Counted from the stretch's first letter, positions 1-9,632 are shown. The stretch: 64,000 bases of DNA from Rhodococcus triatomae BKS 15-14 (GCA_000341795.1 AODO01000007.1:55182-119181); one strand, 5' to 3'. Program-made: numbers and translations. The notes: generated from the letters alone by a model not told the origin.

Positions 1-51
1 ATCTCGCTCTATGTCCAGGAGGCAACACGTCAACCAAGGCAACAACTTGAC

Positions 52-342
52 GTGGTCTGGCTTCGGCGGTCCCTTGGGATTTGCAGCTACCTTGAGGCCG
101 TTCGATCCCTACAGCCTTCCGAACGAGCGCTTATATCGTTTGCCATCATGTGGTCACCGTACGGGGGAGCCGGTTCGGAGGATCTCATGGTCACCTTTGG
201 CATGAGTCGCGACAAGTATCTCGCGGTGCTTAAATCAGCATTGATGCCAAAAGAATCGGAGCATCCTCAAGTGCGCAAACTTAAGTTTTTGCTGTGTAGC
301 GAACTCCTCGAGGCATGGATGCGGCGTGTTGCAGCTACATAA
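52..342 (+). CDS. DUF3263-like small protein
   Basis: A 96-residue reading frame whose middle part (about residues 20-55, from QPSERALISF to KYLAVLKSAL) resembles the DUF3263 family, a short actinobacterial domain of unknown function with a helix-turn-helix look (an E-R/F-x-W block followed by a G-S-x-x-Y/K-Y block). The family part is clear enough to call the frame real, but the start is not: the GTG used here has no good ribosome binding site and the first 20 residues do not look conserved. It stands alone at the window edge, 196 bases before a dehydrogenase gene. No function is proposed. Confidence 0.45.
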   Translation: MVWLRRSLGICSYLEAVRSLQPSERALISFAIMWSPYGGAGSEDLMVTFGMSRDKYLAVLKSALMPKESEHPQVRKLKFLLCSELLEAWMRRVAAT

Positions 343-538
343 ACCAGAGTAGTCCCGAAATCCGCCTATATACGGAGACGCATGGTGATCCTGGCCAACA
401 TTCCGGGTGCGATCCCTGGCCGACCGAGGAATCATCAAATGCGCACAGAACTAGCGCCTCAAATCGGCTGAGCTTCATTCAGCACGAACCAGGCAATAAG
501 GCACGCACTTATTATCGATTCAATTACAGGGAGGCCTT

Positions 539-1300
539 ATGGGTGTGCTTGACTCCTTCCGCCTGGAAGAACGGGTAGCTATTGTCACCGGCGCTTCCTC
601 TGGCCTCGGCATAGCGTTCGCCAGTGCGCTCGCGGAAGCCGGCGCGGATGTAGTGCTTGCCGCACGACGTGCCGACAAACTCAAGGACACAGCGAAACTG
701 GTTGAGGATCTCGGACGGCGAGCACTCACTGTGGAGACTGACATCACCGACCCTGCGCAATGTGCCCGACTCGCGGCGGTAGCGATCTCGGAGTTCGGAC
801 GCGTTGATGTTCTTGTCAACAACGCTGGAGTCGCCACGGCCTATCCCGCAACCCGCGAGACTACAACTCAGTTCCGATCCGTGATCGATACCAATCTCAA
901 CGGCTCTTACTGGACCGCTCAGGCTTGCGCGCGAGTGATGCTCCCCGGTAGCTCTATCGTCAACATCTCAAGCATTCTGGGATTGACCACTGCAGGCCTT
1001 CCTCAAGCCGCGTATAGCGCTAGCAAGGCTGCTGTTATCGGACTCACGCGGGATCTTGCTCAACAGTGGGGCGCTCGGCGAGGAATTCGAGTCAATTCCA
1101 TCGCGCCCGGGTTTTTCGCGACAGAGATGACTGGTCAATACAACGACGGTTACCTTGAAAAATTGTCTTCAAGGATGGTCCTTGGCCGCATAGGTGACCC
1201 TAAAGAACTCGCAGCGACACTCGTATGGCTGGTGTCCGAAGCCGGCGGCTACGTTACGGGACAAACCATTGTCGTCGACGGGGGTATCACGATTACGTAA
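539..1300 (+). CDS. SDR family NAD(P)-dependent oxidoreductase
   Basis: A classical 253-residue short-chain dehydrogenase/reductase that should oxidise or reduce an alcohol/ketone with NAD(P). It shows the whole signature: TGASSGLG nucleotide loop (17-24), NNAG (94-97), catalytic Ser near 144, Tyr159 and Lys163 in YSASK, and the C-terminal VTGQTIVVDGG. The ATG is preceded at good distance by AGGGAGG (about 528-534), which fixes the start. A second SDR follows 163 bases downstream on the same strand, so the two may act on successive alcohols. The substrate cannot be told from sequence; the family is assigned with high confidence. Confidence 0.9.
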   Translation: MGVLDSFRLEERVAIVTGASSGLGIAFASALAEAGADVVLAARRADKLKDTAKLVEDLGRRALTVETDITDPAQCARLAAVAISEFGRVDVLVNNAGVATAYPATRETTTQFRSVIDTNLNGSYWTAQACARVMLPGSSIVNISSILGLTTAGLPQAAYSASKAAVIGLTRDLAQQWGARRGIRVNSIAPGFFATEMTGQYNDGYLEKLSSRMVLGRIGDPKELAATLVWLVSEAGGYVTGQTIVVDGGITIT

Positions 1301-1463
1301 GCATCTATTCGAGGTGCTGCCAAACCAGGAGGAATTATACACACCTCCACCGTGAACGGAGCTACAGAAGCTGCGCCTTTGAATATCTCTCTGCCTTACG
1401 GAGACAGTGCTAATAGTCTCCAGATCAGAAATAAGCGGCGTACCGAAGATAGGACATGGTCGA

Positions 1464-2174
1464 ATGAAGCGAACTGCGCTGGTTACTGGTGGGACTGGAG
1501 GACTCGGATCGGCCGTGGTGGGAAAACTGCTCGCTGAAGGATGGCGGGTAGTTGTCCCTTGGATTGCCGAGGACGAGCTCGAACGCCTAGAACGACACCC
1601 GCATCTAAGGCTTATCCAGGCAAATTTGTTCGATGCAGACAGCGTCGCTGAGGTCGTGCGCCTAGCAGCGGGAGATCCCGACGCTCCGTTGACGGCCGTT
1701 GCCAACCTCGTAGGTGGTTTCGCAGCGGGTGGCCGAGTTCATGAGACATCAATCGACGATTTCGACAAGCTGATGCGACTCAACCTTCGTCCTACTTACC
1801 TTGTAACCCAAGCTGCACTACCTCATCTGATTAACAGTGGCGGCGGGTCGATTGTCGCCATGTCATCGCGGTCCGCATTCGCTCCGTTCGTAGGCGCAGC
1901 CGGATACGTCACCTCCAAGGCGGCTGTGTGGGCACTAGTCACCGCTCTTGCCGTAGAGTACGCAGACTTAGGTGTGCGGGTAAATGCCGTTCTTCCTTCG
2001 GTGATCGACACGCCTGGAAACCGGAAGAATCAACCTGACTCGGCACGAAGCGACTGGGTAGACCCTGATGAAATAGCAGCAGTCATCGCCTATTTGCTAA
2101 GTGATGCCGCCTCTGCGGTGACGGGTTCCCAAGTCGCAGTCTCGGGAGTCTGCAGGCAACGAAGGGATCCATGA
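1464..2174 (+). CDS. SDR family oxidoreductase, atypical
   Basis: A 236-residue SDR. The TGGTGGLG loop (8-15), Ser134/135 and the YxxxK pair Tyr148/Lys152 are present, but the usual NNAG structural motif reads NLVG (81-84), which is unusual. The ATG at 1464 is chosen because the glycine loop then sits at residue 8, as in the family; an upstream in-frame start would add 19 unconserved residues. The end is odd too: after VSGV the frame runs on for a few residues (CRQRRDP) and the TGA lies in the loop of a perfect hairpin, so the last residues are probably read-out past the usual VDGG-type end. Confidence 0.82.
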   Translation: MKRTALVTGGTGGLGSAVVGKLLAEGWRVVVPWIAEDELERLERHPHLRLIQANLFDADSVAEVVRLAAGDPDAPLTAVANLVGGFAAGGRVHETSIDDFDKLMRLNLRPTYLVTQAALPHLINSGGGSIVAMSSRSAFAPFVGAAGYVTSKAAVWALVTALAVEYADLGVRVNAVLPSVIDTPGNRKNQPDSARSDWVDPDEIAAVIAYLLSDAASAVTGSQVAVSGVCRQRRDP

Positions 2175-2191
2175 AGCTGGATCCCTTCGTT
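2158..2191. terminator. Perfect 13-bp hairpin overlapping a stop codon
   Basis: Arms 2158-2170 (AACGAAGGGATCC) and 2179-2191 are exact reverse complements around an 8-base loop (2171-2178) that contains the TGA of the preceding SDR. There is no strong T-run after the stem, so it is a probable rather than textbook intrinsic terminator; a mobile-element end is the alternative. Confidence 0.6.
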
Positions 2192-2281
2192 GTGGTGTTC
2201 AGGCAGTTTGGTCAAGTGAGTGAACTGTGGCTGGTGACCGATCGCGGAAGGGGATCGGTGAGGATTTAAGAAGTGAAACAC

Positions 2282-2420
2282 CTAGCGGCGCGCCGGCACT
2301 CGGCCAGCCGAGTTGTAGGAGCGCGCGCAGCCCCATGCTGTCGCCGAGTGTGTGGTGGAATCGCTTGATCCGGCCGTAAGTCTGAGGTCAGCCGCCACGA
2401 CGTGCCATATCTGGCGGGCT
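2282..2420 (-). pseudogene. IS481-type transposase remnant
   Basis: Read on the minus strand, about 2390 down to 2300 encodes QTYGRIKRFHHTLGD, matching the catalytic-Glu region of IS481/IS3-type DDE transposases (PQTNGKIERFHRTLAD), with the catalytic Glu itself replaced by Lys. Only this C-terminal stretch is recognisable; surrounding frames are broken. It is a decayed fragment with no remaining function. Confidence 0.55.
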
Positions 2421-2635
2421 TCGGCGCGATGACAGGTGATGCGGCGCCGAAGATCGCCCTGACGAACGCGACCGCTCCAGTCGGACTGGTGCACATTGCG
2501 GCTGTGCGGATCGGATGCATCGCGGACAGCGGTGGTTAGCGGCGCGAGAGCAGGAACCGCAACCCCTCGACGAAGGTGAGGGTTCAACTTCGTCCACTCG
2601 CTGGTCGACGACCAGTCCCGCCGCGCCTATTCTGA

Positions 2636-2935
2636 AGTGGTAGCGGACGAGAAGGGCTCCACCCGTGCAGCTTTCCTGACGCGAGCACTCACTACCTCGC
2701 CGGCCACGCCATCACCCGCATCGAACGACTAACGCCCTACAACGCCTGGGCCTACCGCTTGCCGCGACGGGCGGTCCGCGCAGAGCATGACATCCAGCAG
2801 AAGTTCATCCGCCCACGCTTCCCGTAGCAGAACGGCAAGGTCGAACGACTCAACCACACCCTGCAATCGGAGTCTGCCAACGGCAGGTATTCACCAGCAA
2901 CGCCGAACGCGCCGCAGCACTCTTGCCGACATCTA
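2636..2935 (+). pseudogene. Second IS481-type transposase remnant
   Basis: On the plus strand the line can be followed through several frames: ADEKGSTRAAFLTRA, then a shifted RIERL-type segment ending NAWAYR, then RQKFIRPRFP, an in-frame TAG, QNGKVERLNHTLQSE and finally a shifted region near the end. These match consecutive parts of an IS481-family DDE domain (Asp-Asn near NAW, Glu in GKVERLN). At least two frameshifts and one stop show that it is dead. It is opposite in orientation to the fragment just upstream. Confidence 0.65.
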
Positions 2936-3098
2936 TTGTTACAGTGCGTATCCCGAAATGAGAAGAAGATCCCATGCCTGGCCAACGGCTTGACCATCGG
3001 ACTTTGTAGGCCGCCCTTTATCTACGACAACTTGTACTCGACCACTGGGCTGTTTCGACCACGAAGTTTGTCGTGGGCGTCCACTCCACACATCGATT

Positions 3099-3758
3099 TC
3101 ACTTCCCTGGCCGGACAAATCCAGTCTCGTACGCAAGGATGACGGCCTGCACGCGGTCGCGTAGCTCTAGCTTCGCTAGCACCCGTCCGACATGCGACTT
3201 GATCGTTGCCTCGGCGAGGAAGAGCCTGGCCGCGATCTCGGCGTTGGACAGTCCCACAGCCACCAGAGAGAGCACTTCGCGTTCACGGACGGTGAGCACA
3301 TCGAGCGTCGATAGGGCGCAAGGCGCCGGCACGTCGTCGCGAAGGAAGCGCGAGATCAGTCGATGGGTAACGCGAGGTGAGACAACGGCGTCTCCGGCCG
3401 CAACGCTGTGGATCGCCGAAACAAGCTCTCCAGGAGGGGTGTCCTTGAGGAGAAACCCACTGGCACCCGCACGCAACGCGCCGAGTGCGTGTTCATCGAG
3501 ATCGAATGTGGTCATAACTAGAACCCTGCTTGGGCTGCCCGCGTCGAGGATACGGGCAGTGGCGGTAACTCCGTCGACGACGGGCATCCGGACATCCATC
3601 AGCACGATGTCAGGACGCAGGGTGATAACAGCCTGGATTGCTGCCTCACCGTCCGCAGCTTCCCCGACCACGTCGATGTCATCTTGTGCCTCGAGGACCA
3701 TCGTCAGGCCCATGCGCATGAGTTCCTGGTCATCGACAACTAAAACAGAGATGGGCAC
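3099..3758 (-). CDS. NarL/LuxR-family response regulator
   Basis: A 219-residue two-domain response regulator. The receiver domain (1-120) has the acidic pair Asp9/Asp10, phospho-acceptor Asp55 in LMDVRMP, and the conserved Lys in FLLKD. The C-terminal half carries a LuxR-type HTH ([22 protein letters not shown] and the following recognition helix TIKSHV). It lies 38 bases downstream of a histidine kinase on the same strand and is surely its partner. Such pairs in actinobacteria often control an adjacent ABC exporter; here only debris of one remains on the other side of the kinase. Confidence 0.92.
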   Translation of the reverse strand: MPISVLVVDDQELMRMGLTMVLEAQDDIDVVGEAADGEAAIQAVITLRPDIVLMDVRMPVVDGVTATARILDAGSPSRVLVMTTFDLDEHALGALRAGASGFLLKDTPPGELVSAIHSVAAGDAVVSPRVTHRLISRFLRDDVPAPCALSTLDVLTVREREVLSLVAVGLSNAEIAARLFLAEATIKSHVGRVLAKLELRDRVQAVILAYETGFVRPGK

Positions 3759-3796
3759 CTGACGAATCTAGTAGGCGACAGCTACCGGGCGCACCC

Positions 3797-5005
3797 TCAA
3801 TTATCGGGCTTGAGCGGGAGTACTGCGCGGACGGTCCATCCCCCGTCAGGGCGGCGACCAGCGTCGAGAGTGCCGCCGAGGACTGCGACTCGCTCGCGCA
3901 TCCCCATGAGTCCACTGCCAGTTCCCTCGGCCGTTACGCGGGTACGAGTTCTGTGGCCGCCGTCGCCGCCCTTATCGATGACTTCAACGAGTACGTCGGT
4001 GTCACTGCGCACAATGCGGGTCCACGCCTTGGGTGTTGCACCGGAGTGGCGCAGGACGTTGGTCAGCGATTCTTGGACCACGCGGTGTATGCCGAGGCTG
4101 ACCTCGGGAGTGACCTCGTCGATTGCGCCGGACTGGTTCAGTTCCACGGCCAACCCCGCATTCCGCATCGTCTCGACCAGCCGCGCGATCCCGGCAGCGC
4201 CGTGTTGTGGCACCTCATCCGGACTCTGAGGTGTACGCAGCAGTACGACGGTGCGACGGAGCTCAGCCAATGCCTCCCGCCCAGTTCCTGCGATGTTGGA
4301 CAGCGCCTGTTCCGCCTTCTCGGTGTCGCGGTACAGGGCGTAGGAAGCACCATCGGCCTGCACGATCATGACACTTACCGCATGCGCGACGACATCATGC
4401 AGTTCGCGGGCGATGCGGGTTCTCTCTAGTTGGACGGCTTCGTCTGCGCGGCGATCCCGCTCGTGTTCGGCAATCGTGAGACGCGCAGCGACCTCATCTG
4501 TGTAGGCGCGGCGCGCGGCGATGAACTCGGCGAGGATCCACACCAGTGCGAACATAAGAGCCGAAATGACAGCTATCGCGAGTCTGGCCTGATACAGCAG
4601 CCCAATTGACACCACCGTGTCGATCGAAAGACCAATCGTGTAGAGCGCCGCCGCACCGCGCCCGACGTACGCAACGAGCGTGTAAAGCGATATCGGCAGT
4701 GCGACTCCTGCCGGATGGGAGATCTCCGTGGTGTTCACGTCTGCAGCCGCGTATAGGGCCATCGTGGACAGGATCGACATCACTAGAACGACGGTCGCCA
4801 CAGTCCGGGGATACCGTCGACGGCACGCAATCGGGAGAGAAAGTCCTGCACCTGTAAGCACATAGAGGACTGGCACGGCGTGCTCGAACGCCGACGCGAT
4901 CTCGAGGGCGAACAGCAGCCCAGCAAGCATCACGTCGGCGGCCATTGGCCGCTCCCGCAACCACAGACTGAACCCCCGCATACCCAGATCGTAGGGGGCT
5001 TCCAC
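3797..5005 (-). CDS. NarX/DesK-type sensor histidine kinase
   Basis: A 402-residue membrane sensor kinase. About five hydrophobic segments fill residues 23-165, with almost no extracytoplasmic domain, as in intramembrane-sensing kinases. A HisKA_3 dimerisation helix follows with phospho-acceptor His203 in RIARELHDVVAHAV, then an HATPase_c domain with N-box (HRVVQESLTNVLRHSGA) and G-box (GSGLMGMRERV). The GTG at 5005 gives the longest form; ATG at 4981 or 4945 (the latter after GGGAG) are possible. It is transcribed with the response regulator gene below it. Confidence 0.9.
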   Translation of the reverse strand: MEAPYDLGMRGFSLWLRERPMAADVMLAGLLFALEIASAFEHAVPVLYVLTGAGLSLPIACRRRYPRTVATVVLVMSILSTMALYAAADVNTTEISHPAGVALPISLYTLVAYVGRGAAALYTIGLSIDTVVSIGLLYQARLAIAVISALMFALVWILAEFIAARRAYTDEVAARLTIAEHERDRRADEAVQLERTRIARELHDVVAHAVSVMIVQADGASYALYRDTEKAEQALSNIAGTGREALAELRRTVVLLRTPQSPDEVPQHGAAGIARLVETMRNAGLAVELNQSGAIDEVTPEVSLGIHRVVQESLTNVLRHSGATPKAWTRIVRSDTDVLVEVIDKGGDGGHRTRTRVTAEGTGSGLMGMRERVAVLGGTLDAGRRPDGGWTVRAVLPLKPDN

Positions 5006-5084
5006 CCGCTTGCTAGAGGCACGCTAGCCCAACTGTCGATGTGTATCTGCGAGATTCGCAATACGTGACGAGGTGGACGAGGAT

Positions 5085-5400
5085 CACCAACAGCCACTAG
5101 TTGTGTCCGGTATGAATACCGCCGATATCACCGCGCTGGCCGGGGCGACCGGCATCGCGCTGCACAAGTTGGCGTCGCAACACGGTTCGCTCGAGGACGC
5201 GTTTATGAAATCACTGGCGAAGACGTGCGATACCACGCGCAGATCGCCCGGCCAGCCTGGCCGCACAGAAGGTGGAAGGGTCCGCTCCGACAAGCGTGTT
5301 CCGTGCAGAGCGCATCAAAATCAGTCCACACCAAACACCGATGTGGTGCAGCCTGACCCCGACCGCGGTGCCGCTGGACGAATCAGATGGTGTGATCGAT
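5085..5400 (+). pseudogene. Decayed ABC exporter (ATPase C-terminus and permease N-terminus)
   Basis: ADITALAGATGIALHKLASQHGSLEDAFM (about 5117-5210, split here as ADITALAGATGIALH plus KLASQHGSLEDAFM) matches the C-terminal tail of actinobacterial multidrug ABC ATPases (x-LHELxPxxxSLEEAFMELT). The frame then shifts (EDVRYHAQIARPA in another frame) and 5300-5345 reads FRAERIKIS..TPMWCSLT, like the start of the partner permease (FRSEWIKLRSxRSTWW). Neither protein can be made. It is divergent from the adjacent two-component system, the usual place for its target exporter. From 5400 to 5900 nothing more is recognisable. Confidence 0.5.
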
Positions 5401-5901
5401 CGGCTGGGACAGAGTTGTCATGCCTCAATCCGGAAGCTTTGCAGCACTAGGGGTGCCGGTAAAGAACGCGTCACCAACCGCAGACAAGCGTGCTTAGGTA
5501 GGCGTCGAGCTATCTCTCCATCTTTGTTTGGTAGTCGAGGCACGGGATACCTGAGTTTCAAGTCTGTCGGCGGGGTGCGCGATGGTGTTCGCCAGGCCCG
5601 AGATGTACCGGAATGCGCCTCCACACGCGGCTTTTGGAACGATGTCGATGGAACCGACTACCGACCGCAGTATCGCCGACGCAGGTGGTGCAGGCTCCCT
5701 GTGCCCACGCGCTGGTACGTGCTGTACAGAAGTCATTCGTCGACGGCTGACAGCACACGATGCGGGCTGGCGCCTTGGTCATGGGCGTCCTGTTCGTGTA
5801 TGTCCGAGCCGCGGTCCACGACGTTCGGCCCCAACAGCACTCGCTTCGACAGAGACGGTCAATTGAATGCGTACTTATCCCGCCACTGGTTCACGTTTCG
5901 G

Positions 5902-6966
5902 TCAGCTTGGTACAAAGACAAACGAGCTGGGGGAGGGTATCGCAAGACCTCCACCAGTCGCGTGCAGACTATCCGAATCAGCACCGCTGAACACCTCGAC
6001 GCGATTCGAATGCCAGTTTCCAACCAACAAAGATCGACCCGATGGCGCCACCTCGATGGAACGCGGCGAACGGCCAAGACTAGGCACACTGCGTTGCCGG
6101 GTTGGCAGACCCGATACATCAAGGTCAAAGGTCGAAAGGCTGTCGGCACCCCTTACGCCAACAAACAGTCGACTCGCATCAAGAGACATACTCGTTTCCG
6201 CAGCTGAACCGATGTCGTCAAGACCGAGAGGTCCTATGGGATAACGTGCAATGATTCGGCGCGGAATAAAGTCTTCAGCCTCCAATACGTACAGGTGGCA
6301 GTCACCTACGCCAACTGTATAGACGTATTTTCCTGACGGATGAACCTCAACTTGGCGCGGTGCGCAACCTGCAGGCAAGGTAACGCGAGAAATTGGCTCC
6401 GGCGACAGATCGCCCACATCGTTCAGGGGATAAGAAACAATCTGATCCAGACCGAAGTCTGTAGCCAGAAGAGTGGTCGCGCAAGGAGAAATACAAACAT
6501 GATGGACCTTAGATCCTAAACTGGCAGGGGCTACCACCGGTTCGGTTACGACAACCATGCCACTAGTATCGATCCGACCCATTGAAATTACTCCGTCACC
6601 TAAGTGGCCAACATAGATACGCGTTCCCTTAGGATGGACCGAAGCTGAAATAGCCATTGCTCCATGCGTCTCAATTGATGACCCGCGTTCAAGGCGGCCG
6701 TGGCAACCAATTTCAAATGAAACCAACCGACCTGGAACTGCAAATTCGGCCGCATAGAGAACGGGAGTATTCGGATTTAGAACGAGGTTCTGTGGGCTAA
6801 AAAGATCCCCTTCAGTAGTTTCCTTATGGACAAGCGAATAGCTGGAATCATCGAATAAGAGATGCTCGATCCCTCGCGCGGGAATTGTCGTATCGGGGTT
6901 CGGGCGGGGGTGGTACTGCCACACGTCCTCAGTAACGCCACCAACGTAGACATGCCAGAGTGCCAC
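5902..6966 (-). CDS. Lactonase family (7-bladed beta-propeller) protein
   Basis: A 354-residue protein of the Pgl-type lactonase/beta-propeller family. It shows repeated blade signatures such as SASVHPKGTRIYVG, RQVEVHPSGKYVYTV and RSIEVAPSGRSLLVGN, spaced about 50 residues apart. Family members hydrolyse sugar or muconate lactones. The GTG at 6966 is chosen because AGGAAGG lies 9 bases upstream and it falls 4 bases after the preceding stop; a longer form from 7035 would overlap the aldo/keto reductase. Being last in an operon with an LLM monooxygenase and an aldo/keto reductase, it may open a lactone made by Baeyer-Villiger-type oxidation (inference). Confidence 0.75.
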   Translation of the reverse strand: MALWHVYVGGVTEDVWQYHPRPNPDTTIPARGIEHLLFDDSSYSLVHKETTEGDLFSPQNLVLNPNTPVLYAAEFAVPGRLVSFEIGCHGRLERGSSIETHGAMAISASVHPKGTRIYVGHLGDGVISMGRIDTSGMVVVTEPVVAPASLGSKVHHVCISPCATTLLATDFGLDQIVSYPLNDVGDLSPEPISRVTLPAGCAPRQVEVHPSGKYVYTVGVGDCHLYVLEAEDFIPRRIIARYPIGPLGLDDIGSAAETSMSLDASRLFVGVRGADSLSTFDLDVSGLPTRQRSVPSLGRSPRSIEVAPSGRSLLVGNWHSNRVEVFSGADSDSLHATGGGLAIPSPSSFVFVPS

Positions 6967-6970
6967 GGGT

Positions 6971-8014
6971 TCAAACCTTCCTGTAGTGACGTCGACGAAG
7001 TTCGGGCTTGGCGATGGCCGGGGGAGTATCGCCAAGATCCCCCTGGCTCAGAGTTGTTCCTGGTGGAACAATCTCATCGATGGCATCAAGGATGTCGTCA
7101 CCCAGATGAACGTCGCACGCGTCGAGGTATGAACTCAGCTGTTCCATCGTACGAGGACCGACAATGGCCGAAGTAACTGCTGGGTGTTCGAGAACGAACC
7201 CAATTGCGAGTTGCAACAGGGTTAGCCCAGCTTCGTCTGCAACTGTTTGAAGTTGACGCACGGCGTCGGCCTTCACCCTATTGGCCTGAAGCTCCGGGTC
7301 ATGACGCAGTGGATTCTTCCATCGTTGCCACTCGGGATCTTTATCAGCTTGACGGTAGTGACCAGATAGCCATCCCCCAGCTAGCGGACTCCACACCATA
7401 GTCCCAAGACGATATTGTATTGCCGTTGGCAGCATTTCACGCTCGCCGTGTCTGACAAGGATCGAGTATGGAGGTTGTTCGACTGATGGCCGAACACCGC
7501 GCGATCGGCCAAGCCATTGAGCTTCGACGACCTGGCTGGAAGGAAAGGTACTGGTACCATAGTAGAGAATCTTGCCCTCATGCACGAGGTTTGCGAGAGC
7601 ATCGACTGTTTCTTCCAGATCCGCGTCCTCGTCGGGACGATGAGCGTAGTAGATATCGATATAGTCGGTCTTTAGTCGACGCAGGCTTGATTCGACCGCG
7701 CGCTTAATCCATCTGCGCGAGCTTCCGCGATGGTTTGGGTCTTCGTCAAGCGGGCGACTAAACTTTGTTGCAAGGACGATGTCAGCGCGATCCTTCCGCG
7801 AAGCCAATGCATCCCCGACGATTGTTTCGGCCTCTGTATACGAGTAAACATCCGCAGTGTCGATTGCATTGATACCTGATTCGAGTGCTCGGTTTATGAT
7901 CTCCGCACCGTCGGCAGAAGAAACTCGACCGTATGACCCGAAGTTCATGGTACCCAGCGCCAGAGGACTAACCTGAATTCCCGTCCGGCCGAGGAATCTG
8001 TAATTGCTGATCAT
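6971..8014 (-). CDS. Aldo/keto reductase
   Basis: A 347-residue (alpha/beta)8 NAD(P)H-dependent oxidoreductase. It has the [18 protein letters not shown] start, the [12 protein letters not shown] segment with catalytic Tyr, Lys in LATKFSRP, and the [10 protein letters not shown] segment with catalytic His; NADP-binding signatures lie in the last third ([12 protein letters not shown]). The ATG at 8014 is preceded by GGAAGG at 7 bases; the more distal ATG at 8035 has no site. It sits 39 bases after the LLM monooxygenase gene and 4 bases before the lactonase, so it is the middle gene of a three-gene operon. The substrate is unknown. Confidence 0.9.
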   Translation of the reverse strand: MISNYRFLGRTGIQVSPLALGTMNFGSYGRVSSADGAEIINRALESGINAIDTADVYSYTEAETIVGDALASRKDRADIVLATKFSRPLDEDPNHRGSSRRWIKRAVESSLRRLKTDYIDIYYAHRPDEDADLEETVDALANLVHEGKILYYGTSTFPSSQVVEAQWLGRSRGVRPSVEQPPYSILVRHGEREMLPTAIQYRLGTMVWSPLAGGWLSGHYRQADKDPEWQRWKNPLRHDPELQANRVKADAVRQLQTVADEAGLTLLQLAIGFVLEHPAVTSAIVGPRTMEQLSSYLDACDVHLGDDILDAIDEIVPPGTTLSQGDLGDTPPAIAKPELRRRHYRKV

Positions 8015-8053
8015 GTCTGGCCTTCCATCTAACATTACACTTAGCCGGTAGGA

Positions 8054-9277
8054 TTACTGCACCCGACGCGTAAATCTGGCTCGAGTCGCCTCAGAAGTGG
8101 TGGCTGGAACAAGCACACCTCGGTCTCGAAGTCGTGGGAAGAGTTCATCAAAGACCGAGTCGACAAGCTCTGACCGTTTGGGCAGAAGAATGATGAAGCC
8201 ATCCAACGAGGGCAAACCTGCGATCCGGGAAATTTCGTCAGCAACTTGGTCGGCGGTACCGACGACGGTTCGATGTCCGTTGTGTCTTGTCTGAGTGCGG
8301 ACAAGCTCGCCTAGGGTGAGGTCATTTCTTTCAATAAACTCGTAGATGGAGGCGGCGCGGCCCGGGCGACGCACGACGGCCTCGATCGGTAGCAGTCGTT
8401 CACGTGGAAAACTGTCGCCTGGATTGACGTCGGAGAGGTCGATATTGAGCACTTCCTCCACTCGTCGGAGCTGCTCTTCATACGTCAACGCTCCCCACAT
8501 TGTTTGCTCGTGCTCCCACGCCTCCTCTGCCGTACCGCCAATGATCGGTGCGAGCCCGGATAGGATCGTCGGTCGGGTGCCATCGGTACGTACTTTCGAG
8601 ACGCTGCGAGACAACGCATCGAAGTACCGTTGTTGGAGGTGGTCCAGTTGTGCGGCCGTGAAGACGAATTGGGCGACCTTTGCGGCGAGTTCAATGCCCG
8701 CCGGCGATTGGCCGGATTGGCCAACCATCAGCTCAGCAGGATGCGGCTTGATACTGAGCGGCCCCCTCACTTTCAGGTAGTCACTGGAGTAGTCGATTGA
8801 GGCGGGGCTCTGGGAGTCCGGTCCCCAACTCCTCCACAACTGGTCGACTACATCGATGAACTCCTCGGCGCGCGCATAACGCTCATCGGGTGACGGCAGC
8901 TCCGTAAGGCCAAAATTCTGCTCTCCCCCGAATGAGGTCACCAAGTTGACACCAATTCTCCCGTCCCCAATGTGAGCGAGAGAGGTCAGCGACCTAGCCA
9001 CGTGGTAAGGATGACTGAAGGTGGTCGAGATCGTAGTGATGACGTTGATACGTTCGATGCTCGAAAGGAGCGCCGCTGCAAGCGATACTGGCTCGAATCG
9101 GGTGTGGGATGAGAACGAAGGATCGTAGTCAAGCGAGTCTGCGAGGAAGAAGCCGTCGAGTCCGGACTCCTCTGCCCGGCGGGCGAGAGCAAGCGTATCC
9201 GCATATGAATCGCGAGCCTCCGAGCCATCGGCAAATGGCGGCGACGGCAAGACGGTGAACACAGTTTGTGTCGTCAT
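8054..9277 (-). CDS. LLM-class flavin-dependent monooxygenase
   Basis: A 407-residue bacterial-luciferase-fold enzyme using FMNH2 from a separate reductase to insert oxygen into its substrate. Typical segments are present: LDGFFLADSLDYDP, the RINVITTISTTF strand, GRIGVNLVTSF and the ERYARAEEFIDVVDQLW helix found in the NtaA/SnaA/DszA/SsuD group. The ATG at 9277 has AAGGAG at ideal spacing. It is first in a minus-strand operon with aldo/keto reductase and lactonase. A flavin reductase gene stands divergently upstream but is broken, so FMNH2 must come from elsewhere. Confidence 0.88.
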   Translation of the reverse strand: MTTQTVFTVLPSPPFADGSEARDSYADTLALARRAEESGLDGFFLADSLDYDPSFSSHTRFEPVSLAAALLSSIERINVITTISTTFSHPYHVARSLTSLAHIGDGRIGVNLVTSFGGEQNFGLTELPSPDERYARAEEFIDVVDQLWRSWGPDSQSPASIDYSSDYLKVRGPLSIKPHPAELMVGQSGQSPAGIELAAKVAQFVFTAAQLDHLQQRYFDALSRSVSKVRTDGTRPTILSGLAPIIGGTAEEAWEHEQTMWGALTYEEQLRRVEEVLNIDLSDVNPGDSFPRERLLPIEAVVRRPGRAASIYEFIERNDLTLGELVRTQTRHNGHRTVVGTADQVADEISRIAGLPSLDGFIILLPKRSELVDSVFDELFPRLRDRGVLVPATTSEATRARFTRRVQ

Positions 9278-9632
9278 TTCCTGCTCCTTGCAGTGGGACG
9301 GAACTTTAGGTTTGGCCCATGGTGCTCATGGTTTGGCCCTGAGGAGAAGCGGTCTCGGACGAGCGACGTGGGCAGGCATCGTTGGTGATGTGTGGGGTCA
9401 GGTCCGACAGGTGTCCTCAGCTGACGAGAGAACCGCCGGTCCGCGCATTCGTTGCGTGAAGGGGATCGGTCACGGAGCCCCTACCTATTTGCGATATGTT
9501 GCTAAGGTAGCAAAAAGACGCACTTAGTCATAGACTTGGGATCTCACAGATTGCAACCGTCCCTCGGCTGCACTCGAGAATCGGCGATCCCGCGGCGACG
9601 TCTGTGTTCGCACTCGAGAAAAGCGCACCGAC
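9278..9632. promoter_or_regulatory. Intergenic region with palindromic operator candidate
   Basis: Between the divergent LLM monooxygenase and the flavin reductase pseudogene. It holds the exact palindrome TTGCTA-AGG-TAGCAA at 9499-9513, a likely operator (perhaps for the TetR protein at 10929), and a direct repeat GCACTCGAGAA at about 9570 and 9610. No coding frame is convincing here. Confidence 0.4.

Noticed and set aside
5272..6207. A 311-residue plus-strand open frame
   Set aside because: Only its first part resembles an ABC permease start; the rest is antisense to the lactonase gene or unrecognisable, rich in Arg/Ser as shadow frames are.
9571..9620. Direct repeat GCACTCGAGAA as a possible CRISPR or iteron unit
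   Set aside because: Only two copies and no regular array; at most an operator pair.
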